From Mycolicibacterium novocastrense (GTDB taxonomy: Bacteria; Actinomycetota; Actinomycetes; Mycobacteriales; Mycobacteriaceae): a stretch of DNA of 64,000 nt. The notes under the pieces are model-generated. The model was not told the origin of the DNA. It saw nothing but the letters and a program-made list of their open reading frames with translations, and made no database searches. The DNA lies in assembly GCF_001570485.1 (NCBI RefSeq), contig NZ_BCTA01000017.1:1-64000 (forward strand), in the 5' to 3' direction. The position numbers were made by a program, and so were the translations under genes. This document shows, one piece after another, positions 44,787-54,712 of the stretch; positions within the stretch are counted from its first letter, which is position 1; each line of letters begins with the position of its first letter.

Positions 44787-45563
44787 GTGACTGCACCGCA
44801 CCGTGGAGAGGTCGAACTCGATTTCGCCCGTGAGTGGGTCGAGTTCTACGACCCCGACAATCCCGAGCACTTGATCGCGGCCGATCTGACGTGGTTGCTC
44901 TCGCGGTGGACGTGCGTGTTCGGCACCCCGGCGTGCAAGGGCACGGTGGAGGGACGCCCGGATGACGGGTGTTGTTCGCACGGCGCGTTCATGTCCGACG
45001 ACGACGACATCGCCCGCCTCGACGACGCGGTGAAAACGCTGACCGCCGAGGACTGGCAGTTCCGCGAGAAGGGGCTCGGCAAAAAGGGCTACCTCGAGAT
45101 GGACGAGTACGACGACAAGCCCAACCTGCGCACCCGGAAGTACAAGGGCGCCTGCATCTTCCTCAACCGGCCCGGTTTCGCCGGCGGCATCGGGTGCGCG
45201 CTGCACAGCAAGGCGCTCAAGCTGGGCGTCGAACCTCTGACCATGAAACCCGACGTGTGCTGGCAGCTACCGATCCGCCGCACCCAGGAGTGGGTGGAGC
45301 GGCCCGACGGGACCGAGATCCTCAAGACGTGGATCACCGAATACGACCGACGCGGCTGGGGTGAAGGCGGCGCCGACCTGCACTGGTACTGCACCGGCGA
45401 TCCGAACGCGCACGTCGGCAACAGGCGGGTGTGGGAATCCTACGGCCCCGAACTGACCGAACTGCTCGGCGAGAAGGCCTACGCGGAGCTCGCGGCGATG
45501 TGCAAGCGGCGCAGCGGATTAGGGCTCATCGCGGTGCACCCGGCGACCCGCTTGGCCGGATGA
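44787..45563 (+). CDS. Conserved Cys-rich protein, DUF3109-like (Rv0495c position)
   Basis: 258 residues with eight or more Cys, including [35 protein letters not shown] and DVCWQLP. The spacing of four conserved Cys near residues 45-60 and 130-165 is like metal- or Fe-S-binding UPF0153/DUF3109 proteins. No known reaction. The first residue is uncertain: GTG 44787 fits a leaderless start, while an upstream ATG at 44766 overlaps the predicted -10 element. It overlaps the following gene by ATGA. Confidence 0.75.
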   Translation: MTAPHRGEVELDFAREWVEFYDPDNPEHLIAADLTWLLSRWTCVFGTPACKGTVEGRPDDGCCSHGAFMSDDDDIARLDDAVKTLTAEDWQFREKGLGKKGYLEMDEYDDKPNLRTRKYKGACIFLNRPGFAGGIGCALHSKALKLGVEPLTMKPDVCWQLPIRRTQEWVERPDGTEILKTWITEYDRRGWGEGGADLHWYCTGDPNAHVGNRRVWESYGPELTELLGEKAYAELAAMCKRRSGLGLIAVHPATRLAG

Positions 45564-45874
45564 CCGACCCTTCGGGCGCCGCATCGCTGTTCCTGTTCCG
45601 GCTGATCCCGCCGAGACCGGATTTCGCCCAGACCATGACGCCGGCCGAGCAGCAGGCGATGGCGGCGCACCAGCAGTACTGGGAGCAACTGCTCGCCGAT
45701 GGTCGCGTCGTCGTCTACGGCCCGGTCGCCGACCCCGAAGGCGTGTGGGGAATGGGCGTGCTGCGCGCGCGCGACCGCGCCGAGGTGCTCGCGATCGCCG
45801 AGCGCGACCCGTCGGTCGCCGCCGGTGTCAACACGTTCGATGTCCTCGAAATCATGGGCGGCACCACGGGTTAG
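45560..45874 (+). CDS. YCII-related small protein
   Basis: A 104-residue dimeric alpha/beta-barrel type protein: [41 protein letters not shown], core [11 protein letters not shown], and the His/Asp pattern of YCII domains. Such proteins are small enzymes or binding proteins of unknown role. ATG at 45560 overlaps the preceding stop. Three M. tuberculosis genes that stand at this place (Rv0492c to Rv0494) are not present. Confidence 0.75.
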   Translation: MTDPSGAASLFLFRLIPPRPDFAQTMTPAEQQAMAAHQQYWEQLLADGRVVVYGPVADPEGVWGMGVLRARDRAEVLAIAERDPSVAAGVNTFDVLEIMGGTTG

Positions 45875-45887
45875 ACCGGTGAGGCCA

Positions 45888-46574
45888 CTAGCCCTCGAGT
45901 TTGTAGCCCAGGCCGCGGACGGTTACCAGATGTACGGGGTTGGCCGGATCGGCCTCGATCTTGGACCGCAGCCGCTTCACATGCACGTCAAGGGTTTTGG
46001 TGTCGCCGACGTAGTCGGCACCCCACACGCGGTCGATGAGCTGGCCGCGGGTCAGCACCCGGCCGCTGTTGCGCATCAGGTACTCGAGTAGGTCGAACTC
46101 CTTGAGCGGCATGGTCACCGGCTGTCCGTTCACCGAAACCACGTGGCGCTCGACGTCCATCCGGACCGGCCCGGCCTCCAGTACGCCGTCGCCGATCCCG
46201 GTGTCGTCGTTCTCGGCGCCGCGCCGCAGCACCGCACGGATACGAGCGATCAACTCGCGGGCCGAGTACGGCTTGGTGACGTAGTCGTCGGCGCCGAGTT
46301 CGAGACCGACGACCTTGTCGATCTCGCTGTCGCGAGCGGTCACCATGATCACCGGAACGCTTGAGCGCGAACGTAATTGCCGACAGACATCGGTACCGCT
46401 CATACCGGGCAGCATCAGGTCGAGCAGCACGATGTCGGCGCCGGAGCGCTCGAACTCGGCCAAGGCCGCGGGACCGTCGGTGACGACGGTGGCCTCGAAG
46501 CCCTCTTTGCGAAGAAGAAAGGCCAGGGGATCGGCCAAGGACTCCTCGTCCTCCACGATCAGCACACTGGTCAT
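45888..46574 (-). CDS. regX3: Response regulator RegX3
   Basis: OmpR-type regulator of 228 residues that responds to phosphate limitation with SenX3. The receiver domain has acidic residues EDEES, phosphoacceptor Asp52 in VLLDLMLPG, Thr in MVTARD and Lys in YVTKPY. The winged-helix DNA-binding domain occupies about 130-228 ([20 protein letters not shown], core EFDLLEYLM, and [12 protein letters not shown]). ATG at 46574 overlaps the senX3 stop by ATGA. It should bind direct repeats such as that upstream of senX3. Confidence 0.95.
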   Translation of the reverse strand: MTSVLIVEDEESLADPLAFLLRKEGFEATVVTDGPAALAEFERSGADIVLLDLMLPGMSGTDVCRQLRSRSSVPVIMVTARDSEIDKVVGLELGADDYVTKPYSARELIARIRAVLRRGAENDDTGIGDGVLEAGPVRMDVERHVVSVNGQPVTMPLKEFDLLEYLMRNSGRVLTRGQLIDRVWGADYVGDTKTLDVHVKRLRSKIEADPANPVHLVTVRGLGYKLEG

Positions 46575-47755
46575 TGGTTTGGATGGTCCTCTCGTTCGTC
46601 CGATTCGTGATCGGGATAGGCCGGGATCGACAGGGTGAACGTCGATCCCGTTCCCGGCTGACTCCACAGCCGGATGCTTCCGTTGTGGTTGGCCGCAACG
46701 TGTTTGACGATGGCCAACCCGAGTCCGGTGCCGCCGGTGGCCCGGGACCGCGCCTTGTCGACGCGGAAGAATCGCTCGAACACCCGCTCCTGGTCCTCGC
46801 CCGCGATGCCGATACCGCGGTCGGTGACGGCGATCTCGATGTTGTCCCCGCGACGCCGCCGACTGATCGACACCGACGACCCGTGCGGCGAGTAGGCGAT
46901 CGCGTTGGAGACCAGGTTCGCTATCGCGGTGACCAGCAGCGCCTGATCGCCCAGCGCGCGGAAACCGGTCGGCGCGTCGGTGGTGATCTTGATGTCTGCG
47001 TTGTCGGCGGGCACCTTGTGGCGCGACAGCGCCTCGGACACCACGGTGTCGACGTCGACGGCCGTGAGGTCGGGCAGGCGCTCGGCGCCCTGCAACCGGG
47101 ACAGCTCGATCAGCTCGCCGATCATGTTGGCCAGCCGGTTGGACTCGGCGACCATCTTCTCGGCGAATCGGCGCACGGTCTCGGGGTCGTCGGCCGATGC
47201 GAGCAGCGCCTCGGCCAGCAGCCCCATCGCACCGACCGGCGTCTTGAGCTCGTGGCTGACGTTGGCGACGAAGTCCCGGCGAGTGGCTTCCATGCGGGCG
47301 TATTCGGAGTGGTCGTCGACGTAGACGACGGCGAAGCGGCGGTCCTGGTCGGTCAGCAGCTGAACGTGTCCGCGCACCGACAGGCCGGACCGGCCCGGAT
47401 TGGCCCGCTTGTGTGCGGTGAGGTCGACGTCGCCGGGCTCGCCGGTGGACAGTGTGCGCTCGGCGGCCCGCCAGGCCCGCTCGTCGAGCAGCCGGTCGCG
47501 AACCAGTCCCAGCTCGCGGGCCCGGTCGTTGGCGTACACGACGTCACGGAAGTGGTCGACCACCACGATCCCCGTGGGCGCTCGCGATGCGATGTGGGAG
47601 AGCATCTGAGAGACGGTGATGCCGGTCTGCACGGTGGCGCGACGTCGTCTGCGATCCGTGAGACGGGGGCCCGAACGCGCCCCGAGCGCGATTCCGGCCC
47701 CCAGAGCGAGCAGTGCGACCACCGCTGCCAGCAGCAGTGCCCAAACGACACTCAC
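46571..47755 (-). CDS. senX3: Sensor histidine kinase SenX3
   Basis: 394 residues: two short N-terminal hydrophobic segments (about 4-26), a PAS-like domain (about 48-155), the H-box [12 protein letters not shown] with phosphorylated His168, the N-box [11 protein letters not shown], and G-boxes [10 protein letters not shown] and [12 protein letters not shown]. It phosphorylates RegX3 under phosphate limitation, probably reading the Pst system. GTG at 47755. No spacer separates senX3 from regX3, unlike the repeat-containing gap in M. tuberculosis. Confidence 0.95.
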   Translation of the reverse strand: MSVVWALLLAAVVALLALGAGIALGARSGPRLTDRRRRRATVQTGITVSQMLSHIASRAPTGIVVVDHFRDVVYANDRARELGLVRDRLLDERAWRAAERTLSTGEPGDVDLTAHKRANPGRSGLSVRGHVQLLTDQDRRFAVVYVDDHSEYARMEATRRDFVANVSHELKTPVGAMGLLAEALLASADDPETVRRFAEKMVAESNRLANMIGELIELSRLQGAERLPDLTAVDVDTVVSEALSRHKVPADNADIKITTDAPTGFRALGDQALLVTAIANLVSNAIAYSPHGSSVSISRRRRGDNIEIAVTDRGIGIAGEDQERVFERFFRVDKARSRATGGTGLGLAIVKHVAANHNGSIRLWSQPGTGSTFTLSIPAYPDHESDEREDHPNQ

Positions 47756-47858
47756 GCCGAAATCGTACGCACACGGTGAACGTCATCCCAGCAGCGTGCG
47801 GCCAAAACGGGACAACTCACATACCGAAACACCGAAATTCGGGCTCCGGACCCCCGCT

Positions 47859-47876
47859 GTTCACCGCCCGTTCGCT
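47859..47876. promoter_or_regulatory. Candidate RegX3 box upstream of senX3
   Basis: GTTCACC (47859-47865) and GTTCGCT (47870-47876) are direct repeats with an 11-bp period, the usual PhoB/RegX3-class geometry. A further GGTGAAC (47775-47781) lies closer to senX3. The site is about 100 bp upstream of senX3, which fits autoregulation of the operon. Confidence 0.55.
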
Positions 47877-47892
47877 TGGGACGGCTGACGGA

Positions 47893-48642
47893 CTACTTGG
47901 CGCCCTGGGAGGCGACTGCTGCCGCACCGGCGGCGGCGGCCTCGGGATCCAGATAGGTGCCGCCGATGATCGTCGGCTTCAGATCGGAGTCCAGGTCGTA
48001 GCGCAGCGGGATGCCGGTCGGGATGTTGAGCCCGACGACGTCCTCGTCGGACATGCCGTCGAGGTGCTTGACCAGGGCGCGCAGCGAGTTGCCGTGCGCG
48101 GCGATCAGCACGGTCTTACCCGCGCGCAGGTCCGGTTCGATCGTCGAGGTGTAGTAGGGCACGAACCGCTCGACGACGTCCTTGAGGCATTCGGTGCGCG
48201 GCGGACCACCGGGCACGTCGGCGTATCGCGGGTCGCCGTCCTGACTGAAGGTGCTGCCCGGTTCGATCGGCGGCGGCGGCGTGTCATAGCTGCGCCGCCA
48301 CGCCATGAACTGCTCGTCGCCGTAGCGCTCCTTGGTCTCGGCCTTGTTCAGGCCCTGCAGCGCGCCGTAGTGGCGCTCGTTGAGCCGCCAGTCGCGGTGC
48401 ACCGGGATCCAGTGCCGGTCGGCCTTGTCCAGGGCCAGATTCGCGGTGGTGATGGCACGGCGCAGCAGCGAGGTGTAGAGCACGTCGGGCTGGCGATCGA
48501 GTTCCTTGATCAGTTCGCCGGCGCGCACCGCTTCGGCGCGGCCCTTCTCGGTGAGGTCGACGTCGACCCAGCCGGTGAACAGGTTCTTCTCGTTCCATTC
48601 GCTCTCGCCGTGGCGGAGCAGGATCAGCGTGCAGTCACCCAT
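47893..48642 (-). CDS. gpm1: 2,3-bisphosphoglycerate-dependent phosphoglycerate mutase
   Basis: Glycolytic mutase interconverting 3- and 2-phosphoglycerate. The 249-residue protein has [18 protein letters not shown] (His11 is phosphorylated), [24 protein letters not shown] and [14 protein letters not shown] (second His). The end is Ala/Gly-rich. It is immediately upstream of senX3 in the same direction, but the gap contains the RegX3-type box, so senX3 has its own promoter. Confidence 0.95.
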   Translation of the reverse strand: MGDCTLILLRHGESEWNEKNLFTGWVDVDLTEKGRAEAVRAGELIKELDRQPDVLYTSLLRRAITTANLALDKADRHWIPVHRDWRLNERHYGALQGLNKAETKERYGDEQFMAWRRSYDTPPPPIEPGSTFSQDGDPRYADVPGGPPRTECLKDVVERFVPYYTSTIEPDLRAGKTVLIAAHGNSLRALVKHLDGMSDEDVVGLNIPTGIPLRYDLDSDLKPTIIGGTYLDPEAAAAGAAAVASQGAK

Positions 48643-48691
48643 GACGAAATCCTCTCACGGCAGACGGATCGGCCACGCCCCGTCCCGGGTC

Positions 48692-48736
48692 CGACGAAAT
48701 GGCGGGTTCTGAACGGCAACACCCGCCAAAACGTCG
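48692..48736. terminator. Interrupted stem between ybjN-like gene and gpm1
   Basis: Inner arms GGCGGGT (48701-48707) and ACCCGCC (48721-48727), outer arms CGACG (48692-48696) and CGTCG (48732-48736), with a four-base internal mismatch of A against T-rich sequence. It is a likely terminator for mshA-ybjN and sits upstream of the gpm1 promoter. Confidence 0.5.
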
Positions 48737-48751
48737 GTCTGAGTGAGAGGG

Positions 48752-49258
48752 TCAGTCGTCGTCGTCGATCAGGTGGGCGAATGCCTGCAGGTTCTTCAGC
48801 GACTCACCGCGAGACACCCGCCACTCCCACTCCTTCTGGATGGACGAGCGAAAGCCCAACTCCAACAAGGTGTTGAAGTCATTGTCGACGGCTTCGAGCA
48901 CCTGACCGAGGATCCGGTCGACCTCGTCGGAGGTCACCGATTCCAGCGACATCCGCCCGACGAGGTAGATGTCACCGACGTTGTCGAGCGTGTACGCCAC
49001 TCCGTAGAGACGGCGGTTGCGTTTGAGCAGGAACCGGTAGACGCCCTCGTGGTTCTCATCGGGTTTGCGGCAGACGAACGCCTCGATGCGCACCGAGTGC
49101 TCGCCGATCGACAGGATCGTGTTGGTCTTGAGCCGTCGCTCGCCGGGCAGTTCGACGATGATGCCGGGCAACCCGCCATGCGCACCTTCGTGATACGAGC
49201 AGACCAGGCCGTTCTCCTTGCACGCCTCCTCGATGACCTTCGCCGCATTGGAATTCAC
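48752..49258 (-). CDS. YbjN-domain protein (Rv0487 position)
   Basis: 168 residues of the YbjN / type III secretion chaperone-like fold: [22 protein letters not shown], core [10 protein letters not shown], then [23 protein letters not shown]. The family is helical at the C-terminus and of unknown biochemical role. GTG at 49258 overlaps the mshA stop by GTGA, so it is part of the mshA operon, and may affect thiol or stress functions by association. Confidence 0.8.
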   Translation of the reverse strand: MNSNAAKVIEEACKENGLVCSYHEGAHGGLPGIIVELPGERRLKTNTILSIGEHSVRIEAFVCRKPDENHEGVYRFLLKRNRRLYGVAYTLDNVGDIYLVGRMSLESVTSDEVDRILGQVLEAVDNDFNTLLELGFRSSIQKEWEWRVSRGESLKNLQAFAHLIDDDD

Positions 49259-50583
49259 GCGCGCACCCCCCGCCGCCGCGTGAACCGCCGGCCGGTACGA
49301 CGCACGCCGTCGCGCATCTGATGGCGCGCCCGGTAGTCGGCGATCGCGCGGCCGTAACTGGCCAGCAGCGCATCGACGGTGCGGGCCCACGAGAACGTCG
49401 CCGCGTGCGCCGCGGCCGCGGGCCTGAGGCTGTCGGCACGGCTCAGCACGTCGCCGATGGCGTGCGCCCAGTCGCCGTCGTCGTGCCCGTCGACCAGTGC
49501 CCCGGTGACACCGTCGCGCACCGCGACCGGTAACCCACCGACCGCGGCGGCCACCACCGGCGTTCCGCATGCCTGGGCTTCGACCGCGACCAGGCCGAAC
49601 GACTCCGAGTAACTGGGCACGGCCACCAGATCGGCGGCGCGGTACACGTTGACCAGTTGTTCGCGCGATTGGGGCGGCAGGAATGTCACCCGGTCCGAGA
49701 TACCCAGATCGTTGGCCAGTCGAACCAGCCCGTCGGGAGCCTGCAATCCGCTGCCGGAAGGACCGCCCGCCACCAGCACGCGAACTCCGGGCAGTTTGGC
49801 CGCGGCGCGAAGTGCGACGTCGGGCGCCTTGAGCGGCTGGATGCGCCCGACGAACGCGACCACCTGCTCGCCGGTGTCGAGTCCCAGCGCGGCACGCGCG
49901 GCCAGTCGGTCCCCGGGTGTGAACGTCTCGAGGTCGACGCCGGGATGCACCACGTCGATCCGCGACGCATCGGCGTTGTGCACCGAAACCAGTTGCTGTG
50001 CTTCGTGTTCGGTGTTGACGATCAACCGGTCGGCTTCGTCGACGACCTGCTGCTCCCCGACCGCGCGCAGCGGCGGTTCGGGTGAGTCGCCCTCGGCCAG
50101 CGCCGCGTTCTTGACCGCTGCCAGCGTGTGGGCGGTGTGCACCAGCGGCACCGCCCAGCGGTCGCGGGCCAGCCAGCCGACCTGACCGGACAGCCAATAG
50201 TGCGAATGCACGATGTCGTAGTAGCCCGGTTCATGCGTCGCCTCCGCGCGCAGCACCCCCGCGGTGAACGCGCACAACTGGGTGGGCAGGTCGTACTTGT
50301 CGAGCCCCTCGAACGGGCCGGCGACCACGTTGCGCACCAGCACACCGGGAGCGACCCGCACGGTCGGCTGGTCGGCCGAGGAGGTCGCTCGCGTGAAGAT
50401 CTCCACTTCGACTCCGCGGCGAGCCATCTGCAGGGCGCTCTGGAGCACGTAGACGTTCATGCCGCCCGCGTCACCGGTGCCGGGCTGGGCCAACGGCGAC
50501 GTGTGCACCGACAACACGGCGACGCGCCTGGGGACCGGAAGTCCGGCGGCATCAGAACGGGACGGATCCGTTGCTAGGCGCAC
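49255..50583 (-). CDS. mshA: D-inositol-3-phosphate glycosyltransferase
   Basis: MshA starts mycothiol synthesis by joining UDP-GlcNAc and 1L-inositol-1-phosphate. The 442-residue GT4 enzyme shows [20 protein letters not shown] at the acceptor site, core [38 protein letters not shown] and the donor-site [17 protein letters not shown] (core [12 protein letters not shown]). GTG at 50583 is preceded by a -10-like TAGACA at -13 to -8. Ends with a basic tail. Mycothiol confirms an actinobacterial host. Confidence 0.94.
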   Translation of the reverse strand: MRLATDPSRSDAAGLPVPRRVAVLSVHTSPLAQPGTGDAGGMNVYVLQSALQMARRGVEVEIFTRATSSADQPTVRVAPGVLVRNVVAGPFEGLDKYDLPTQLCAFTAGVLRAEATHEPGYYDIVHSHYWLSGQVGWLARDRWAVPLVHTAHTLAAVKNAALAEGDSPEPPLRAVGEQQVVDEADRLIVNTEHEAQQLVSVHNADASRIDVVHPGVDLETFTPGDRLAARAALGLDTGEQVVAFVGRIQPLKAPDVALRAAAKLPGVRVLVAGGPSGSGLQAPDGLVRLANDLGISDRVTFLPPQSREQLVNVYRAADLVAVPSYSESFGLVAVEAQACGTPVVAAAVGGLPVAVRDGVTGALVDGHDDGDWAHAIGDVLSRADSLRPAAAAHAATFSWARTVDALLASYGRAIADYRARHQMRDGVRRTGRRFTRRRGVRA

Positions 50584-50585
50584 AC

Positions 50586-50595
50586 AGACATGTCT
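50586..50595. promoter_or_regulatory. 10-bp perfect palindrome in the mshA promoter
   Basis: AGACATGTCT overlaps the predicted -10 of mshA, three bases before the start codon. It could be an operator, possibly for the adjacent ROK regulator. Ten-base palindromes also occur by chance. Confidence 0.35.
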
Positions 50596-50619
50596 ACACC
50601 GTCGGCCCGATGCGCCGGG

Positions 50620-51969
50620 CTACGCAGGGACCTCGGGCCTGGCTTCGGGTCTGCGCAGTTGCGCGCGCCGCATGGCCCCGATCGGATCGGCGTACAACCC
50701 GCCCAGCGACACCACGCCCGCGCCGGCCTCCTGGACGCGGTTGCCGAATACGGTGAGCCGGATCTCGCGGGCCGGCATCACCGACCGCTGCGCGAACGCG
50801 GCTTCCACTGTGGCCATACCTTCGGGGTACTCGGTGAACGCCTGACCGCCGACGACGAGGTCGTCGGGGTTGAGCATGTCGCGCAGCAGGGCCACGGCCT
50901 CACCCAACACCCGGGCGCGCTCGGCCAGCAGTTCCTGCGCCGGCCGGCTGCCCTGACGCGCGGCCTTGAGCAGCGCCTGCATCGTCGAGCCCGGCCCCTC
51001 GAGCGGGATGATGCGCGCCCTGCGAGCGGCGATCAGCACCGCCTCGTCGCTGACAGTCGACTCCAATTGGCCGGTGCCGCCGAGTAATTCGGAGTGTGCG
51101 GGCAGCGCGGCGATGGTGCCCGGACCGCTGGCCGGGGAGTGCACGCGCCCGTCGATGGACAGCGCGTAGCCGACGGTCTCCCTGGCGTAGACGTACAGGC
51201 TCGTGCCCGCTGGGGCGAGCAACGTTTCCGGCCACGTGGGCGACGGTTGCCTGCGCGCCCCCAGCAGGAGTTCGGCGCCCGCCATCGCGTCGACGTGCGA
51301 GGCCACCGACACCGGCAGTCCGATCGCCTCGGCGAGCACCGGCCCGATCGGTGCGTCCGACCATCCGAGCCGCGGGTGGTCCAGGTACCCCGTCGTGCTG
51401 TCGACGACGCCGCCGGCCGCCACACCGACCCACAGCGGGCGCCGGCGATGCCAGCGACTCAGGTAGCGACGGGCGCTGCCGGCCAGCGACGTCAGCGCCG
51501 CGGCCTGCGGGCCCCGCGGGGTGGGGGTCTCCACCACGTCGAGGGTGCGGCCGAACAGGTCGGTGGCGACGATGCTGGTGGTTTTCGCGCCGATGTGGAC
51601 GCCGAGCGTGAGGTACGGCTCGTGATTCACCTCGACGGGCACCCGGGGCCTGCCGATCGCTCCGGAGACCGCGAGGTCTGCGCGTTCCCGCAGCACACCG
51701 GCCTCGAGCAGTGCGGTGACCTGTCGGTTGACGGTCGCGATGCTCAGCCCGGTGACCTGAGCGATGACATCACGGGCGATGGGTCCGCGCAGGCGGGCCG
51801 CACTGAACACCGAGGCGGCGGCCGCGTCGGCGACCTTCAGCGACGGTGCGACGATCCGCGTGCGGGCCTGGGGGTACCGGCCGGTGACGGGCGTCAGCGC
51901 GCGCTTGGCGTGTTGCGCGCTGCGCACGGGAGATTTCGCGGGGAGGGTGGTGGTGGAAGAAGTACGCAT
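50620..51969 (-). CDS. ROK-family / NagC-type transcriptional regulator (Rv0485 position)
   Basis: 449 residues: basic 60-residue start, winged HTH at about 60-110 (GPIARDVIAQVTGLSIATVNR, core TGLSIATVNRQV), then a ROK sugar-kinase-like domain (HIGAKTTSIVATDLFG, later NPDDLVVGGQAF). The usual ROK zinc-binding CxCGxxGC motif is not visible, so it is of a divergent subgroup. It lies 36 bases upstream of mshA and diverges from the SDR gene; either can be a target. GTG/ATG at 51969. Confidence 0.82.
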   Translation of the reverse strand: MRTSSTTTLPAKSPVRSAQHAKRALTPVTGRYPQARTRIVAPSLKVADAAAASVFSAARLRGPIARDVIAQVTGLSIATVNRQVTALLEAGVLRERADLAVSGAIGRPRVPVEVNHEPYLTLGVHIGAKTTSIVATDLFGRTLDVVETPTPRGPQAAALTSLAGSARRYLSRWHRRRPLWVGVAAGGVVDSTTGYLDHPRLGWSDAPIGPVLAEAIGLPVSVASHVDAMAGAELLLGARRQPSPTWPETLLAPAGTSLYVYARETVGYALSIDGRVHSPASGPGTIAALPAHSELLGGTGQLESTVSDEAVLIAARRARIIPLEGPGSTMQALLKAARQGSRPAQELLAERARVLGEAVALLRDMLNPDDLVVGGQAFTEYPEGMATVEAAFAQRSVMPAREIRLTVFGNRVQEAGAGVVSLGGLYADPIGAMRRAQLRRPEARPEVPA

Positions 51970-52144
51970 CTGCTTGTCCTTGGGGAGAATTCGGCCGGCG
52001 GGGGTGTTCGGGCCACACCGGGCGTTTTCGGCAGGACAGCGATGTCGTCTACGAAACAGTCAGGCGCGGCGAGGCGTGCAACAACCACACGCACACCGCG
52101 TACAGGCCTGACCGGACAACACGGGGTGAACTTAGCACGCCAAT

Positions 52145-52150
52145 TAGAGT
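52145..52150 (+). promoter_or_regulatory. -10 element for the SDR gene, leaderless
   Basis: TAGAGT at -13 to -8 from ATG 52158. The 188-bp divergent region to the ROK gene holds this promoter, the ROK promoter and a single GGTGAAC (52127-52133); nothing else is seen. Confidence 0.5.
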
Positions 52151-52157
52151 TGGGCAG

Positions 52158-52916
52158 ATGACGACTTTCCAGGGCGACGGTCGTGTCGCAGTGGTTACCG
52201 GCGCGAGTGCCGGTATCGGTGAAGCGACCGCGAGAACCCTTGCCGCACAAGGCTTTCACGTGGTGTGCGTGGCCCGGCGCGAGGGGCCCATCAAGGCCCT
52301 CGCCGACGAGATCGGCGGCACCGCGATTGTGGCGGACATCACATCCGAGGAGGCGGTGTCGGCGTTGGCGGCAGCGGTGGACCGGGTGGACGTGCTGGTC
52401 AACAACGCCGGTGGGGCCCTCGGGCTCGATCCGGTCGCAGAGGCCGTCACCGAGCACTGGCGCTGGATGTGGGAGGTCAATGTGCTCGGCACGCTGCTGG
52501 TGACCCGCGCGCTGCTGCCGAAACTGATCGCCTCGGGCGACGGCCTGATCGTCACCGTCACCTCGATCGCGGCGGTGGAGATCTACGACAACGGCGGCGG
52601 TTACACCTCTGCCAAACACGCCCAGGGCGTGCTGCACCGCACGCTGCGCAGCGAGCTGCTCGGAAAACCGGTGCGCTTCACCGAAGTTGCGCCCGGCATG
52701 GTGAAGACGGACTTCTCGCTGAACCGGTTCGAGGGCGACGAGGACCGCGCTGCCAAGGTCTACGAAGGCGTCACTCCGCTGGTGGCCGAAGACATCGCCG
52801 AGATCATCGGCTTCGTCGCCAGCCGACCGTCGCATGTCGACCTGGACCTGATCGTGGTCCGGCCGCGCGATCAGGTCAGCGGGGCCAGCGGATCGCGGTT
52901 CAACCGAAGCGTCTGA
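52158..52916 (+). CDS. Short-chain dehydrogenase/reductase (Rv0484c position)
   Basis: Classical SDR of 252 residues: TGASAGIGEATA for NAD(P), DVLVNNAGG, and catalytic Ser in TSIAAVE, Tyr and Lys in YTSAKHA. PGMVKTDFSLNRF is the usual PG motif. It resembles YdfG-type 3-hydroxy acid/serine dehydrogenases, but the substrate is unknown. Its 3' tail, DQVSGASGSRFNR, is repeated as an orphan copy at 53275-53316 beyond the small secreted-protein gene. Confidence 0.88.
   Translation: MTTFQGDGRVAVVTGASAGIGEATARTLAAQGFHVVCVARREGPIKALADEIGGTAIVADITSEEAVSALAAAVDRVDVLVNNAGGALGLDPVAEAVTEHWRWMWEVNVLGTLLVTRALLPKLIASGDGLIVTVTSIAAVEIYDNGGGYTSAKHAQGVLHRTLRSELLGKPVRFTEVAPGMVKTDFSLNRFEGDEDRAAKVYEGVTPLVAEDIAEIIGFVASRPSHVDLDLIVVRPRDQVSGASGSRFNRSV
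52867..52908. repeat. 42-bp direct repeat, proximal copy (3' end of SDR gene)
   Basis: Matches 53275-53316 at 41 of 42 positions (G at 52894 against A at 53302). It encodes residues DQVSGASGSRFNR of the SDR, ending eight bases before its stop. Beyond the core, flanks show gapped similarity. Confidence 0.93.
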
Positions 52917-53005
52917 AGAATTGCTTTGACGTTCGCGTGAATCATTGAGCCGCAGACGTTATCTTTCCACTCGACAAATCAATTCAACTGAACAGGGTGG
53001 ATCAC

Positions 53006-53254
53006 ATGAAGAAGGCAATCGGGGCAGCTGCACTGGCATTCGCGGGCTTGATGGGCGCAACGGGAACGGCCCATGCCACTGATTACCTGGAGACCGACGC
53101 CAACGGAAACCCGTGGTTCTGGCCCACCGAGGCCGAATGTCAGTCGGACGCTCCCATCGTCTGGAACGATCCCAACTTCGACCGGGCCTACCCGTATTGG
53201 TTCTGCGCCCCGGGCGACGGCGGCTGGTACCTGTTCAGCACCGACGCTCGGTAG
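53006..53254 (+). CDS. Small secreted protein with signal peptide
   Basis: 82 residues: MKKAIGAAALAFAGLMG begins a Sec signal peptide, cut after AHA (about residue 24). The mature 58 residues are acidic and aromatic, with two Cys (ECQ and FCAPGDGGW), likely one disulfide. No family name; it belongs to the many mycobacterial small exported proteins. ATG at 53006; a GTG three codons earlier is less likely. The gene stands between the two copies of the SDR tail, so it is probably an insertion after the SDR gene. Upstream DNA (52917-53005) is AT-richer than the surroundings. Confidence 0.72.
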   Translation: MKKAIGAAALAFAGLMGATGTAHATDYLETDANGNPWFWPTEAECQSDAPIVWNDPNFDRAYPYWFCAPGDGGWYLFSTDAR

Positions 53255-53274
53255 GCAGGTCGGCCGCCGGGCGT

Positions 53275-53316
53275 GCGATCAGGTCAGCGGGGCCAGCGGA
53301 TCACGGTTCAACCGAA
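53275..53316. repeat. 42-bp direct repeat, distal copy (orphan SDR tail)
   Basis: Same orientation as the SDR gene, 408 bp from the proximal copy, with no open frame leading into it. The following 90 bp, up to the transpeptidase stop at 53408, contain no gene. Confidence 0.93.
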
Positions 53317-53407
53317 AGTCGCGTCCTGGCCGTCGCCCAGTGTGGGCTCGTGTCACGCCGCGCGCCCGCGAAGCGTGCGGGTAACCCACGTTCGGCCAAC
53401 AATGTGA

Positions 53408-54697
53408 TCAGCGGCCGGGACGGCCGTTCACCGCCTCCGGTGCACCCGACGGTGTTGCCGGCGCGGTGCTCGGCATATCGGGCGCCTCCTCGTCCGACAG
53501 CGCCGACATCGCCTTCCACTCCTCCCACGGCACGGCCCAGTCCCAGATGTCGCCGTCGGCGTAGGACAGCTGGATACGCGTGCCGGTGACCTCGACGGGA
53601 TCTCCGTACATCACGCTGTTGTAGTACTGCTCGGCATCGGCCGGTGACAAGTTGATGCAGCCGTTGGTGACGTTGCTGCTGCCCTGTGCGCCCGCACTCG
53701 CGGGGTTGGCGTGGATGAACTCGCCGTTGTTGGAGATGCGCACCGCGTGGCGCATGTGCACGTTGGCGTAGCCCGCGGCCGGGTTGGTCATGTAGAAGTC
53801 CGCGTACTTCTCGGTGACAACGTGGATGCCGCTGCGGGTGACGTTGCGGTCCAGGTCGCCTTCGCCGTAGCTGCAGGGGAAGTCCATGATCACCGCGCCC
53901 GCCCCGTCGAGCACCTGGATTCGGTGCGACGGTGCGTCGGCCTTGACCACCTGACGGCGCCCGATCTCAATGTGCAGCGAGATGTCCTGCGCGCCATAGG
54001 CCCCGTCGCCGAACGGCACGCCGTAGAGCTTCGCGTCGACGTTCACCTTGGTGCCGGCCGGGTAGTACTCGCGGGTGCGGTAGTGCACACGGGATCCGCC
54101 GACCTCGTCGGGTAGCCACGCCCAGCTGCCCTCGACCGGCGGATCGGTGGTGACCTCGAGCGCCTTTTCGACCGAGGCCTTATCGCTGATCGGCCCGTCG
54201 AACTGGATGATGATCGGCGCCGCGACCCCGACGACCTGGCCGTCGGCGAGTTGGAAGCGGCCGCTCACCTGGGTGCTGGGATTGATCGTGGAGAAGGAGC
54301 CCTCGATGGGCACCGCCTTGCCGTCGCGGCCGACGGCCGAGCCCTTCCAGGTGTACTCCACGCCGTAGCCGAGCGGTTCGGTGATCGTGAACTCGGTGCG
54401 GTCGCGGTTGAGGGCGCCGGCGACGGCCCTTCCGTCCGCGTTCGTCAGCGAGACCCGCTGGAACCAGCCGTCCGTGACCTGGACACCGACGCGCCCGGTC
54501 GGCGATACGTCGGTCGCGGCGTTTGCGGGCTCGAAATTCAGCGAGGGGGCTGCGGGCGCGTCATCGCCCTGCGGCGCCGACCCGTCGTTCTTGGTGCTGC
54601 AGGCGGCCAGCACGCCCGGCGCGACAACACCGACCGCGAACGCGGCCAAGGCGCGCCGCCGGTTGAACCCCGGCGGTAGGGGTTCTGCAGTACTCAC
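53408..54697 (-). CDS. L,D-transpeptidase lipoprotein (LdtMt5/LprQ-like)
   Basis: A 429-residue cell-wall enzyme making 3-3 crosslinks in peptidoglycan. Signal peptide with RRR and lipobox VLAAC (about Cys32), two Ig-like domains (about 50-250), and a YkuD catalytic domain (about 253-375). The active-site Cys347 lies in [13 protein letters not shown], where the usual SHGC is TNGC; the same deviation is a mark of LdtMt5 (Rv0483). The C-terminal tail has [10 protein letters not shown] and then a Pro/Ala-rich end. GTG at 54697. It follows murB in the same direction, 15 bases away. Confidence 0.92.
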   Translation of the reverse strand: MSTAEPLPPGFNRRRALAAFAVGVVAPGVLAACSTKNDGSAPQGDDAPAAPSLNFEPANAATDVSPTGRVGVQVTDGWFQRVSLTNADGRAVAGALNRDRTEFTITEPLGYGVEYTWKGSAVGRDGKAVPIEGSFSTINPSTQVSGRFQLADGQVVGVAAPIIIQFDGPISDKASVEKALEVTTDPPVEGSWAWLPDEVGGSRVHYRTREYYPAGTKVNVDAKLYGVPFGDGAYGAQDISLHIEIGRRQVVKADAPSHRIQVLDGAGAVIMDFPCSYGEGDLDRNVTRSGIHVVTEKYADFYMTNPAAGYANVHMRHAVRISNNGEFIHANPASAGAQGSSNVTNGCINLSPADAEQYYNSVMYGDPVEVTGTRIQLSYADGDIWDWAVPWEEWKAMSALSDEEAPDMPSTAPATPSGAPEAVNGRPGR

Positions 54698-54712
54698 GTG
54701 AATCGAGCGTAC

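Noticed and set aside
52127..52133. GGTGAAC as a RegX3 site before the SDR gene
   Set aside because: A single heptamer without a second repeat at 11-bp spacing; expected by chance.
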